From positions 3,620,001 to 3,684,000 of the forward strand of contig JAYKKT010000048.1 of the NCBI GenBank assembly GCA_036023115.1: a stretch of DNA of 64,000 bases, in the 5' to 3' direction. Every line of letters starts with the position of its first letter. Position 1 is the stretch's first letter. Under the pieces are notes generated by a model, which saw only the letters and a program-made list of their open reading frames with translations, was not told the DNA's origin and searched no databases. The stretch is from Brasenia schreberi (taxonomy: Eukaryota; Streptophyta; Magnoliopsida; Nymphaeales; Cabombaceae). Shown piece after piece: positions 48,781 to 60,784 of the stretch. The position numbers and the translations under genes are program-made.

Positions 48781-51019
48781 GAGGCCATTGGCGGTCTGCA
48801 GCGGAGAAGTAGTGGTGGTTTAAGGGTTTCAACCGGTGATTAACTAGGTGGAGGGCGGATGATGACAGATAGCGGGGATTTTTCCTTTTACCGATTCCTG
48901 CTGCTTGCTTTTTTTCCGGTGGAGAATTCTGGCCTGCGATTTCTCCCTTCCTTATCTTATTTTGGAGAAAGGAAGGTTCAGGCAGTGGTTACTGGCGGTC
49001 GCTGGGGATCTTCAGCAGAGGAAATGGCGGTTGAGTGGGAAAGGGATAGGGCAGGTGGTAATAAGGGGTTTTATTTTGTGGGATGACGAATAGGAGAAGG
49101 TGGCCGAAGTGGTGGTGGAATAGGGACTGTGGTTTTAGCCATGCATATACACACGCATTCATAGAGAAAGAGATTTTTGCCTTCATAGAGAAAGAGATCT
49201 TTCTACACTGCTTCTTGCTTCTTTTCTTGAATAGAGATGAAAGAGGCTCTTTATACCGATCTTTATAGGATTTTCAAGCTTATCTCCGGATGCCCTTTGA
49301 ATGGGCCATCTGTTGCGCTTTTATAGGGCCTGTGTTCCTGTTCAGTTTGTCCTTTTAGGATGCTAAAATCTTTATCGTATGCTGACTTTGTGGATGTTGA
49401 AAATCTTCATCATTTCTTCTATTTTTCTTTTGCACAATGGGAGAGCTTTTAAGAGTTGTGATTTCTTTAGCTGTAATCTGCAGATTTTGTGATTTTGAAA
49501 ATCTCTTTCGTCCTTTCATTTCTTTCTGGTGATGAACCCGTTGTTCTTTGTATATGATGGAAGCTAATTTGTTGTCTTTTTCATTATAACCTACAGATTT
49601 TGTGGATTTGAAGATCTCCTTCGTTCTTTCATTTCTTCGTGGATTTCTTCTTCTTACGACAGATCTTATGATAGATACGGTGTTCTTTGTCCAGTGTGGA
49701 AGTTGTTTGTAGAGCGCTTAGGACTGTTGCATAGTGTGTTGTAGGGTAGCTCTCTTCATCGGATTTGCAAGTTGTACATGATGCAGGTTGACTGGCTGGA
49801 AGTCTGTCCCTCTTTTTGTCAAAGCAGAAGGCAAACAAGACCCTCCTTTGGACCAACGTTTGCAAACGACCCTTTTCTTTTGTTTGTTCCGGAATCGCCT
49901 TTTGTCGATGGGATTTGTTCATATGCCTTTCACGGTCCCTTGTAATATCTACAACATTAAAAGTGTATGTACTATGTCTCCTATGTGGAATTTATTCATA
50001 TGCCTTCCATACATTTGCAACATTAAAAGCTTCCATACATTTGCAACATTAAAAGTGTTTGTATCATCTTTTCTTCAAGTTTTCATTCTTAGTATGGTTT
50101 TGTTTGATGTATAAGGGTTGTAGATAAGACTTATGCATAAATGTCATTGTTCTTTTGTTGATTTTTCCTTCTATGAAATTAATACTTTATATTCATAAGA
50201 AACAAATTTTGGGTGTTTACAAAGAGAAAGTTATAGTAAAGACAAGTTGATCATGTTAGGAGATATATAATCATACTATTGATGAAATTTTGATAAGATT
50301 AAAAAGAGCACCAAACTTTCAATGCTTATTAGAATTGGCCAATACTTCATACTTATATATCCATGTGTCAAGTTTTATTATGCTAAAAATCATATCAATT
50401 AGAGGTGTATCGAGAGAGATACAACTAATACCCATTCTCATTTGATAACCTTGTCCTCCTCTCCATCCCCATCTTTATGATCGGACCAAAACCACCCCAT
50501 ATCGATTCATGTATCCTCATGGGTTTCCACGAGGAGTCGGAGAAAAGAAGTATGCTCAAACATATATTCAAATTCATGAAATAAACCTAATTTATGTAAA
50601 ATGTATCTAAATTGAAAGATATTATTATGAATAAAATATGAGAAATGACAATGAGTTCACGAATTCAAAACAAAATAACACTTTTTTCCCTCTTATAATT
50701 TATTTTATTTTTAGATGGGGCTAACTAGAATCAATTATGGGAGCCAGGTTCGCAAGACGGAGACGTCTTATTCCCATTCTCACCCCGTCGAGGATTTGCC
50801 GACTCTTTCTATCACTGTCCCATTTCTGTTTTCACTGACTAAATTGGTTTCATTCGGGCCGGGTCCTCACCAGAAACTGAGAATCCCCTCCCAAAAAGCC
50901 AGTTCTTATGAACAAACGTTGTTCCACCTTTTATGACTATGGAAACGTCTGGTTGTCAATTACCGAGGCAGATCCAATGGTTCTTCCTAAAAAAAAATAA
51001 TTTATTCTTAAAATATTGA
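48781..51019. other. Intergenic sequence upstream of the bZIP gene
   Basis: 48781-49090 is GGTGG-rich, with unsupported open frames. A 26-bp unit cttccatacatttgcaacat followed by taaaag is duplicated in tandem at 50006-50058. No gene motif was recognised. Confidence 0.4.
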
Positions 51020-51031
51020 ACGTCACGTCAT
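51020..51031 (+). promoter_or_regulatory. Tandem TGACG/ACGT element in the bZIP promoter
   Basis: aacgtcacgtca contains two overlapping ACGTCA (TGACGT) cores 20-30 bp upstream of the TATA box. ACGT cores are bZIP-binding sites, so auto- or cross-regulation by bZIP proteins is a reasonable inference. Confidence 0.55.
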
Positions 51032-51050
51032 ACCCACCTTGCGTTGCGTC

Positions 51051-51058
51051 TATAAATA
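51051..51058 (+). promoter_or_regulatory. TATA box of the bZIP gene
   Basis: tataaata, followed about 30 bp later by a CT-rich leader (ttcccttccgcctcctgatc), so transcription probably begins near 51085. Confidence 0.65.
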
Positions 51059-51174
51059 TGCATTCTAATCGAAGTTGTCTTCTTTTCCCTTCCGCCTCCT
51101 GATCTGTCGTCCCTTCCTCTTCTCTCGGTCTCCTTGAGGTTCGGTGGATTCTTTAGTTTCTGGGTTTTCTTCAG

Positions 51175-52161
51175 GTAAATTTTTTCTTTTATCACCTCGT
51201 TTTTCTTTTCTTATCATCTCCTTTTCTACATATTTTGGGTGTTCCCTTTGGGGTTAGGCGTAAGGAAACTTGGTTCCGCGGTATTGGTTTTTCGTTTTAG
51301 GTGCTTTCCAGTCCGTATGAAATGTGGATTTCTTGATTTTGAGGGTTAGTTGGGATGAGGCTCATTTGGGAATTCAAAATTCATGACTTGCGTTTATAGA
51401 TCTAAAGTTTCTTATATTTATGTATTTATGAAGAATTTTTTCTTTTTTTTGGGGGGGGGGGTAATCAGTTGGGTATTTCATGGTTTGCATCTGTGGATCT
51501 TGAACAATTTATATGTACTCTCTTCTATTGAAAAATTTTCTTCCTCGTTTACATTTGTAGATTTCTTGAAAAAACTTTTTCTTTTACATCTATTTCATTT
51601 TCCTTTTCTTTAGAGACGGTGGTTGATATATGGGGGCCAAGGCCAGATATTCGGGTTCCTTCTTCTATTTTGTAGTCTGTTTTCTGGATCACTTTTGAAT
51701 TTGGGGCTTCGATAATAAGCATCCTCTTGCTTTTCATGGTTTGCTTCTGCAAATCTTGAGCAACCCACTCTTATTTGCTTCCGTTCTTGTTTAGATGGAA
51801 AGATGAGTGCTGCGATGTTTGGATATTTGTGATATTTTGGTTGGTAAAACGCGTGTGGTTCTATTTATCTTATGGAATTTCATTTATGTGGCTGCGATGT
51901 TCTTTTCTGAGTTTTGATATCTATCTGGTTTTGCTTCACTGATCTACTTATTAAAATTCTAAGCTTGGTGCCATTTTGATCTGCATTTGGGGGTGATTTT
52001 TTCTTGTGTGTACTGCATAATTTCTTCTGTTTGATGCGGAGAACATGTTGGCCCTGGCCACCACATTGGTTGTGTTTTTGACTATTAAGTCTGTTTTTCT
52101 GATTGAACATGTATGCCATTTACATGTCGATTTATTGTGAATATTTCGTTTCACCTTGCAG
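51175..52161 (+). other. Predicted 5' UTR intron of the bZIP gene
   Basis: The donor ttcag|gtaaat at 51175 and the acceptor caccttgcag ending at 52161 bracket a T-rich 987-bp stretch with no open coding frame and a T8-G10 homopolymer near 51445. Splicing would bring the CT-rich leader next to the uORF region. Confidence 0.6.
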
Positions 52162-52174
52162 AGTTGGTTTCTTC

Positions 52175-52225
52175 ATGTTCCATAATACAATTCCTACAGC
52201 TTCTACTTCTTCCTGGCCTTTATGA
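52175..52225 (+). CDS. uORF1 upstream of the bZIP (16 aa)
   Basis: The first ATG after the predicted leader intron. It encodes MFHNTIPTASTSSWPL and stops at TGA 52223-52225. Its stop overlaps the start of the next uORF in the sequence ATGA (52222-52225). It is not recognised as conserved. Confidence 0.5.
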   Translation: MFHNTIPTASTSSWPL

Positions 52226-52308
52226 TCATTCCAAGGGGCATTTGCCGGATTCCCATGGTCCAGTCCTTCTCTGTGGTTTTCCTCTACTGGTTCTACGTCT
52301 TCTCATGA
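52222..52308 (+). CDS. Sucrose-control uORF (SC-uORF, 28 aa) of the bZIP mRNA
   Basis: ATG 52222 to TGA 52306-52308. The C-terminal half reads VQSFSVVFLYWFYVFS, followed directly by the stop. This is the conserved sucrose-control peptide found in leaders of group S1 bZIP mRNAs such as Arabidopsis bZIP11/ATB2. In that family, the nascent peptide stalls ribosomes at its stop codon when sucrose is high and represses translation of the main ORF. The conserved hydrophobic, aromatic end and the stop position are all intact. The N-terminal half (MIIPRGICRIPM) is less conserved, as usual. It ends 98 nt before the main ATG. An ATG-AAC-TGA minimal ORF overlaps its stop. Confidence 0.93.
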   Translation: MIIPRGICRIPMVQSFSVVFLYWFYVFS

Positions 52309-52406
52309 ACTGAGTTTCAGTGGCCTTACCAGCATTTCCATTGGCGCGTATTGATTCTGCAAAGTAGTTCTTTGACATTACATCTACGGTTCTTGTAAAT
52401 AAGGCC

Positions 52407-52898
52407 ATGTCTACTTCATTCCGATTCAAAACCACGGATGCAGCCAAAGCCTCATGTTCACCACCGGGGTCAGGAGGAAGCACTGGGCAGACCAGCTCTG
52501 GGTCTGAAGGAGATCCTCTTTGCATAATTGATGAAAGGAAGCGGAAACGAATGATATCAAACCGGGAGTCAGCTAGGAGGTCAAGGATGAGGAAGCAACA
52601 GCGGTTGGAGGATCTGTTGAGCCAGGTGACTCTCATCCAGACTGAAAACAACCACATCCTATCAAAGATTGAGGTGATGATGCAACAGTATCAAGGGATC
52701 GAAGGGCAGAACACCGTCTTGAGAACTCAGGTGAAGGAGCTAACTGAGAGGCTTCAATATCTGAACTCTCTGCTTCAATTCGTGGAAGATTTCAGCGGAC
52801 AGACGGTGGATATCCCTGAGATTCTGGACCCTCTTCTGAAGCCATGGCAGTTGTCATGCCTATCCCAGGCCATTTTCGCATCGGCTGACGACTTTTGA
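52407..52898 (+). CDS. Group S1 bZIP transcription factor (163 aa)
   Basis: A single coding exon with ATG 52407 and TGA 52896-52898. Residues 1-43 are Ser/Gly-rich. The basic region is at about 44-63 (KRKRMISNRESARRSRMRKQ), with the invariant N-x7-R spacing (NRESARRSR). The leucine zipper runs from about 66 to 120, beginning LEDLLSQVTLIQTEN and ending LRTQVKELTERLQYLNSL. A short conserved C terminus follows (PEILDPLLKPWQ). The small size, the lack of an intron in the coding part, the basic-region sequence and the SC-uORF all place it in group S1 (bZIP2/11/44/53 clade). Members are nuclear, dimerise with group C bZIPs, and adjust amino-acid and sugar metabolism to energy status. Which member it is cannot be settled here. 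Control is expected to be translational, through the uORF. Confidence 0.95.
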   Translation: MSTSFRFKTTDAAKASCSPPGSGGSTGQTSSGSEGDPLCIIDERKRKRMISNRESARRSRMRKQQRLEDLLSQVTLIQTENNHILSKIEVMMQQYQGIEGQNTVLRTQVKELTERLQYLNSLLQFVEDFSGQTVDIPEILDPLLKPWQLSCLSQAIFASADDF

Positions 52899-54230
52899 TG
52901 GCTTGATGTTTCCTTGTAGTCAACGTTAGAAGTTATCAGTTTGCTCTGAGTTAGGACTATTGGATCTCCTCTGGTTTTTTTCTGTGTCTTCACTCTCCTG
53001 GTTAATTGTAAGAAATTTCCAACGTAAAGTGCATAATCTTCTATGTTATGTGCAAGGGGTTTATGTTTCTTCTTATCAATTTGGATCTAGTTTTATTGTC
53101 TTTATAGATGGTGAATTTACAGGATGTATCCTCAATTCTTGTAAACAAGAAAAGCCAAAGAAATTTCCAGAGATTACATACAAATCTACATCAACTCCCT
53201 GTATTTCTAACCGTAAATTGTAATGAGGATCAAGTTTATTGGCCTTTGACTGACCCCTTTTAGATAATTGAGAGAGGGAGGAGCCGCGGTATGCGTGACT
53301 ACTGTCCGCATAACCTGACTCGCCGACATACAAAAATGACAGATAAAGAGATATTATACTTGTTTTTTTCTTTTTTAAAGTCATTATAACGTCAGGCCTC
53401 CTGTACAGGTTATAAGGTTTTGGGCAGTTTGACGAGGAGCTTGGAAACACGAGATCAGATCTATGGTTATCTAATATGCAAATGCCGAAAGCACTTAGAT
53501 GTTGCCTCGCTAAAAACAGGAATAATTTAATTAATTTGTTGGTTGATGAATAGATTTATTAGTTTCCATTGACATCCCTTTTTAACTAGAACTCCCATTA
53601 TGCTCAGGTGTTTTAGTAAATCACTATAAACTTATTACCAGGTGATCATCCTTTTGGCCTCCACTAGTTTCGTGCTTATCGTATATGGTGTTTGAGCATT
53701 TCCTGGTTCTTAATTTCCATTTGTCGTTGCTAATGGAAGCCCTTGGTTCAAGTGGATGCGGTTGATCAACATAGAAGATGAGAGGATCTGAAAGGATATG
53801 CTGATTGTCTTTTATGCGCATATCAAGCTATTTGATGCCTGCAATTAGAGCTTTCATTGCTTTCAGCTGGAACGGAACCCATAGCCTTTATTCGAACATC
53901 ACGCTGAAACCAAAACCAAACCTTTTTCTAATGGGTTAGCTGCATTGATTTTATTTTTTATGTCCTTGTATCATACCCACATTCAAATTCAAAAGAACAA
54001 TGCAACATAATTTGCAACTTCGGAAATACCGTTCGACATTTGGCACCTCCCCTGCCATCAAGCAGTAATTGACTCCACTCTGTCAAGGTAGAAATATCTT
54101 CATATTATAAAGAGAATCGCAAGGGAAGATGGCAGCAAGGCGATAAAGGTAGGAAACAACATATAGTTGAAACTGCCAACTAGTCTTTTCTTGTTTATTT
54201 TTGAAAATTCAGGTGAAGCGGATGCCTTAT
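52899..54230. other. bZIP 3' UTR and intergenic sequence
   Basis: The 3' UTR should occupy about 52899-53230. No gene or element was recognised in the rest. Confidence 0.45.
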
Positions 54231-54428
54231 TAGAGTTGATCTTGTAGATAGCATGGTTCTTTAATGGTCAACACTCGAGAGAGATCAAATTTAACATCCT
54301 GAAAATAAGGTTAGGATAGCGCTATTCTTTGAGGCATGATAAACCCTAGTTTATTTGCCGCCACCAATATCAAATAACCAAATGCAATGGGCAAACACCT
54401 TCAGGATACAACGAAGATCCTTATTCAT
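54231..54428. repeat. Direct repeat at the Copia-5 edges (partner 59206-59418)
   Basis: Both start gagttgatcttgtagat and share ggatacaacgaagatcctt at the far end, with small indels between. They are possible LTR remnants of a - strand Copia. Confidence 0.8.
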
Positions 54429-54599
54429 CTTAGAGTTGCAAACAAACACGCAAAGAAAAGATGATGATGTTACAAATCCAATTAATGCTATAATAGGGCT
54501 TTTAAACTTTCTTAAAAAACTAAGTGGGAAAAGACATACAATGAGAGAAAAATTAGATCAATCTTATTTACAATACCACTATATACATGAAGATGTAAC

Positions 54600-54933
54600 T
54601 CATGATATCCTACTAATGAGAACAATTGTCACTTAAGAAGGTGATTCTTAATGCCACAACATGGATGCTAAGTGCTCAGGAGTTACAGTTACTTTATGTG
54701 CTACTAATGAACACAATTATCACTCAAATAAGTGGGGTCTTAATATAAAAATATGGCTAAAAAATACTCAAGAGTTATAGCTACTATATGTAATACTAAT
54801 AAGTACAACTATCACTTAAGTGGCTCTTAATGCCACAACATTGCTAGAAAATGCTCATGAGTTACAATCACTACATGTGCTACTAATGAGCATAATTATC
54901 ACTTAAGTAAATGACTCTTAATGCTACCATATA
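54600..54933. repeat. Tandem repeat, about 88-bp unit, 3-4 copies
   Basis: Recurring actaatga-cacaattatcact, taatgccac and gctca-gagttac motifs, spaced about 88 bp apart. Confidence 0.75.
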
Positions 54934-57900
54934 GTTACACTCATAACCTTCACCAAATATATTTTGGTATTTTAAAATTACCCAATAATCTTGTACCATG
55001 ATCAAAACACATTTAAAAAAGTTCTTATAGTTTCGATAAAAGTATCTCACGATTTGAATCTTTACCTAAAAAAATATGGGTTTCACTCGTTTGAATTGAA
55101 TAGTAGACAAGCTTTGAACTATCCAATTTAATTAGGCAAGTGTGTAGGTCTTACACATAAGATTCTAATGTCAGTATATGTTATGTTTCAATTGACACAT
55201 TTTTATAAACCTTGTGTTTGATATCCTTTTTCATAACTACTTTAAGAGTAAGCCTAAGACTCTAAGAAGTGATCCTACTTCACACTCACATATATAGACT
55301 CTATAAAAAATACCTTCATATAAGCACTTTGCATATATGTATATATGTTGCAAGTCTATTAAGAGCAAGACTCAACATGTTCCTTTGCTTTATAGGACCA
55401 AGTATCTTCAATATGGGATATTTATTTAGTTGGCACTTGCAATCACTCTAATGATGTACTTTAACTCATTGAACTCAAGACTTGATGTTACTTAAGTGGG
55501 AAGCTCGAGGTACCCACCATTGGTGATCTTTTTACAACTGTGCGACTTGAAGTTTCCAATCCCACTATTGATGTTTCTGGCACCAAATCCCTTGTCAATA
55601 CATTCATTCAAAGATTTGTACAAGATTTTGTTCTACATCTTATATAAATAACAGAAATCATTCCATTTGTAATCAAATGTTTTCACATAGCTATGTCTTA
55701 GTCTAATGTGTCTAGACTTTCATTATACACTTGGCTATATGCCTTTGCAATGTGCTGATTGACTATCACAATGTAAGTGTGATTGGTACGCATTGGTTTT
55801 GGCCATATTGATAATTTTATGAAGCAAGTTTCTAAGCCACTCAATCTTCCTTGTCTGGCACAACTGACTAGAGCTATAAACTCTACAACCATGGTGGAAT
55901 ATGCAATGCATGTTTATTTTCTTAGATCCCTAAGAAACAAGACTTCACCAAAGAGTGAAGATGAAAAAAAAAAAAAAAACCATTTTGTTTGGTTATGGTA
56001 TTTTGTATAACTTACCCAATTGGAATACGAACATCCTTCTAAAATCAGGATTTACCATTATAGATTAAACTATATAATCAATTGTTCCTTTTAGGTATTT
56101 TAATACCTTTCTGGGACAACATGCCATAGGTCCTTACTTAGATTGCTTGTATAATCTAGTCAATTTTCCAACAAGCGATAAGCAATATCTCAAGGTCGAG
56201 TACTTCCAAGTTGGTTATAAGTCATTTGGTCGAGTACATATAGCAAACATCAAGCATCTAATTATTTTATGCATAATCTTGTTGCCAGAAACCAAACATC
56301 CACTATTTGGTACTAAGTTTTAATTTGCTTGAAGTCTAATGGTGTGTAGCAATAAGACATGACAAATCAAATTGATCAAATTTTCTTTAACAATATTTTC
56401 TATGTAATGACATTCAGATATCCTATCTAGCCACTACCATATTCTAATTATTTTTATCCCTAGTATCACATCTTGTTACTCCCATATCTTTTCATGTCAA
56501 AATAACTAGACAAAACTTAGTACTTTCAATTTTGCTCAAATTAGCTACAAAAATTAGTATATGTCATCACATACATATAAACAATTCACATACACCTTTT
56601 TCACATGAAATTTACTATATACAATACATTTTTCATCTCGGCTTTATTTTAGTAGTATCCATTTGCAAGAACAACTTGATCAAATTTTTACAACACATTA
56701 GTGTTTCGCTTATATTCACAAGGGGACTTAACTGTTTTTCAAATTATTTTCTTGACTAACTATAATCCTTAATGCTTCATATACACTTCATCTAACTCTC
56801 TATTTAGAATGGTGTTTTAACATTCATTTAATAGCTGACAAACTGTATTTTAAATGTGCGTCGTGCGACTCTAATCAGCACTCTACAAGCAAATGCATAT
56901 GTATCAAAATAATCCAACTCTTCTTTTGTAAACCTCATCGAACCATTCTTTAGCCTTAAATTTTACTGCTAGTTCCATCACTTTCATTTTTTGTAAAACC
57001 CACTTACAATCAATAGGTCAAACCGTGTTGGGAGATATCTCATTATCAGTTCCTTTCATTCTGAAGGTTTCTTTTCCAAAATGTTGCATCTTGAGATTTT
57101 CAGTCATTCTCTTTAAATGTCTCTAGATCATTTTTCGTATTATAACAAAATAACATATAACTCACAATTGAGTCATAAGTTCCCTCAACTAAGAACATAT
57201 GAAATCCGAATTAAAAGTCTTTACCTTTTGCTTCATCTAGGCATTGAACTTTCTATATTGTCATTACTAGTTCTAACATTTTTTAGATCATGTCTTGTAG
57301 ATCTAGGAATTGAGGTAAATCTATATTTTAAAAAATAATATCTCTTAACACTATCACTTTATTAATAGGATACGAGTCATTTAATTAAATTACAATGAAT
57401 CTTTATACCTTACTATAATTGACATATCATAAGAATATACATTTAATTTCTCTTTCACCCAACTTCTTTCTTTTAGGTTTCAAAACTTTAACAATAGTGT
57501 ACAATCCTAAATCTTGAGAAAGTTTACATTAGAACTTTTTCTATTCTAGATTTTATATGGGTAATTTGGTTTCTTTTATTTTAAAATAAAACAAATGGTT
57601 AATAATGCTTCACCACAATAATCATTAAATAAACCAAAATATGTCAACATGGAATTTACCATTTCTTGTAATACTATATTTTTCTTCCTATCACACTATT
57701 TTGTTGTAGAGAATAAGGAGTCATAGCTTCATGTATGATTCACGTAGACTTGAAATAACTAGGATTATAGTATTCTCCTCCCCTATCGGTTCTCAAACAG
57801 TTAATGAAAGTTTAATATTTAAGTTCTACTTGGGTTTTAAAAATTGTAAACTTTTTCAAAACTTTATCATTTATATACATTAATATACATAGTAAAATCT

Positions 57901-59570
57901 AATTCAATCATCAATAAAAATTATAAAATATTATTTTCTTCCTATTGTTGGCCAACCATGCAAATCACAAACATGTAAATGAATTAAATCTAAAATTTGG
58001 AACTTTCAATTCTTGAAAATGAGAGTCTAGTGATTTTAGTACGCTTGCAAGTATAATTTGAATGTATTGACTTGTCACTTTTTAAAATCAAATATGATTT
58101 AACTATTTTATATAATTTGCTAAAATTAACATGCACCAACGAAAATGCCAAAAGTTGTCAACAATATAAGTAGAAACATCCTTGTTATTGAGATTCAACT
58201 TAAACATAGACTCACATAGATAACTATTCCCAACAAGCATGTCTCCCGTAGGCAAAATAAATTTATCACTCTCAAATACACTATTAAACCCAAGAGTTTG
58301 AGGAGACTTTATTTTTGTATACATGATGAGTAGCATCAGAGTTTACCCACCAAGATTGTCCTTAGAAGAATTAGGACTTGTCTTTATTCAACTTTTTCAA
58401 CTACCAGCATTCACTCGTATAATAACCAGGTTTTCTTCAATGGTAGAATCGACCTTTCTTTTTTAAGGTTTGGTGTCCCTATCATTGTTTTCATGACATT
58501 TTTTGAAATCTCGTTTTCTTTCTTTTAAAGGCTTTATAAACTTAGATTGCTCTTTAATATAGACTTTCTCTTGAGTAGATTGGTCTAGAATCATCTTACT
58601 TTTGGTGCTATTCCTTACGCCTAAGATGATTAGTCAATTGCTTAAGAGAAATATTTTTCTTTATGTGTTTTAAAGTTCTTTAAAAATCTTTTCAAGAAGG
58701 AAGTTTGTCTATAATAGAGGCGACAATGTTAGTTTCATTCATACTCATCTTATGTTGTTTGAAGTTATTAAAGATCCATTTTGAGCTCATGTAATTGCTC
58801 TAAGACAGACCTACCATCTTATAATTATTAAAATAAATAATAAAATTTCTTCCTTTTAGCATCCTCCATCATGTATCTTGCTTTGAGTTTGTCTTATAAG
58901 TTCTTTGTGCATACTTATGTTTGGTAGGTATCAAATTAGACATATGACTTGTCATTGAGGATGTGACCCATACAAATATAATCATTATTATCCCACTTTT
59001 GTCATTTCTCGATGGTCTCATTCTACTTCTACTCTAGCCTTGATATAATGTGAACATTCGCAACCTTCAATGTGGTAAGAAGGAAATACATCTTGTTTTG
59101 CCACCATAAGAAATTGCCACTATCAAATCTATGCAACTTGATGAAGTCAAATGTCATCTCTTGAAGGGAAACAATCATCTTGATAAATAAATCTAAAGAT
59201 TCTTTGAGTTGATCTTGTAGATGGCACGGTTGTTTAATGGTCAGTACCCGAGAGATCAAATTTAATACCCTAAAAAGAAGGTTAGGATAGTGTTATTCTT
59301 TAAGATATGATAAACACTAACCTTTAGGTTTATTTGCCACAACCAATATCAAATAACCGAATGCAGTGGATGCTGACAAACAACTTTAGGATACAACGAA
59401 GATCCTTGGCTCGTCTTGCACCACCCTCAATGCTATCAACCAGTGAAATATCATGCAGAATCAAATATTTCTAGACAATACTAAGCAATTGAATAAGAAA
59501 AAACAATTTACAAATATTCAGTTCTTCATCTCCAATCAGATCTTCATCATTGTCAGAACAAGGAATCTTG

Positions 59571-59760
59571 CTGCTTTGTGAAGATCCTGAATGCCATTCT
59601 CACCCTTGTCGATGGATACAAACTCTCACTGCTTTGTGAAGGTCTTGAGTGTTGTTTTGTCTCACCCATGCCGATGGATACAAACTCTCGCTGCTTTGTG
59701 AAGGTCTTGAGTGTCGTTTTATCTCGCCCTTGTCAATGGATACAAGCACACACTCACTTT
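59571..59760. repeat. Minisatellite, about 60-66-bp unit, 3 copies
   Basis: Each unit starts tgctttgtgaag and contains gatggatacaa. The units drift in length. Confidence 0.88.
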
Positions 59761-60211
59761 GGAAGAAAAAAGACTGCAACGATGTGCTCATTCTTAGAAA
59801 GAATGATGAACCTTAAAAAAAGTACATATATACATCTAAGAGTGGATTCACCTCAATCCTGGCCCCGACCCACACCGCATCTATCCTTGTTTCACCCCAC
59901 CCCGCCTGGCCATGGGGTAGGTTTTCAACACGAAAAACCTACCCCATGCAAGGTGGGCTAGAATTGCCATCCTTAGTCGTGATATTTCACTCAAAAGGAC
60001 ATCTATGCACTAATTATGGATATATTAAGAATAAAGGCGGGTCGTTGGCTGTAATTAAGTGCTAGGATACATGTGTAAGCTTTTTCTATACATAGAAGCT
60101 CTATTTGGTTGTCTCTACATAAGTTGAAATTGCCTTCAATTGTTTCTCTCCCATCTGCATCAAACATTGCATGATACTTTCGAGTTGTCATGATGCAGAA
60201 ATCTTTTGACG

Positions 60212-60288
60212 TGTCCTATTACCATTAAGAGGAAAGATAACTACACATTAAAACTAGTGGCTGGCTTATATACCCATGTTGCATGTGG
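60212..60288. repeat. 77-bp exact direct repeat (partner 61845-61921)
   Basis: tgtcctattaccattaagag ... ccatgttgcatgtgg is identical in both places. Similarity fades within about 15 bp (agatttcctcatt and agatttccctcatt). Confidence 0.93.
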
Positions 60289-60612
60289 CAAGATTTCCTC
60301 ATTGCCCCTATTAAATGCAAGGTTTGGGGCAAAGCATGTGCCTGTTTTGGTCGTATACAATGAACAGTGATGGATCTACTCCGAGTTGAGGTGGGTGCGG
60401 AGGGGGGGGGGATTTATGAAATCAACAAATGTTTGAACTCAAGCAACATTACATAGTTCAATTTAAAGATGCAAACTAATAAACATGTATAAATGATTTT
60501 TCTTAATAAGCAAAGTATGACTTAACTATGAAAGAAGCAACAAATGTAGGTAGAAAACATTAATGTTGAAAGTAGTAGTCACACGAGCACTAAAAAAGTT
60601 GAATTTTTAAGT

Positions 60613-60784
60613 GGTTCATAGGAGTTGAATGTAATCAATGTTACACATAATTACAATATGGCTTGTATTGGGAAGGTCATGCATTTGCTAATATTGGTGG
60701 TTCATAGAAATTGAATGTGGTTAACAATACACATAATTACCCTAAGGCTTGTATTGTGAAGGTCATGTATTTGCATGTAGATTC
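60613..60784. repeat. Tandem duplication of an 86-bp unit
   Basis: Units 60613-60698 and 60699-60784 both begin ggttcata and share acacataatta, ggcttgtattg and gaaggtcatg. Confidence 0.85.

Larger units (their letters stand above)
54231..59418 (-). mobile_element. Copia-5, full gene order but decayed
   Basis: On the - strand from the right: gag N terminus at about 59060-59156 (FIKLHRFDSGNFLWWQNKMY). Broken zinc knuckle near 58440 (KPGYYTSEC). Gag-preintegrase at 58103-58336 (VFESDKFILPTGDMLVGNSY, then CESMFKLNLNNKD). Integrase at 57670-57810 (LRTDRGGEYYNPSYF, then PYSLQQNSVIGR). RNase H region at 55690-55890 (NQHIAKAYSQVYNESLDTL). RT between them is too degraded to read. A direct repeat of about 200 bp lies at 54231-54428 and 59206-59418 and may be what is left of the LTRs, but no primer-binding site or TG/CA edge confirms it. 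The outer limits given are those of the repeat. Confidence 0.75.

Noticed and set aside
48859..49268. Overlapping open frames in a GGTGG-rich block
   Set aside because: No conserved motif, and several frames are open at once because of base composition.
52226..52657. 143-codon open frame on the - strand over the bZIP gene
   Set aside because: Antisense shadow of the bZIP coding exon and its uORF.
54231..59418. Calling the 200-bp repeats definite LTRs of Copia-5
   Set aside because: No primer-binding site next to 59206 and no TG/CA edges, so they are reported as a direct repeat only.
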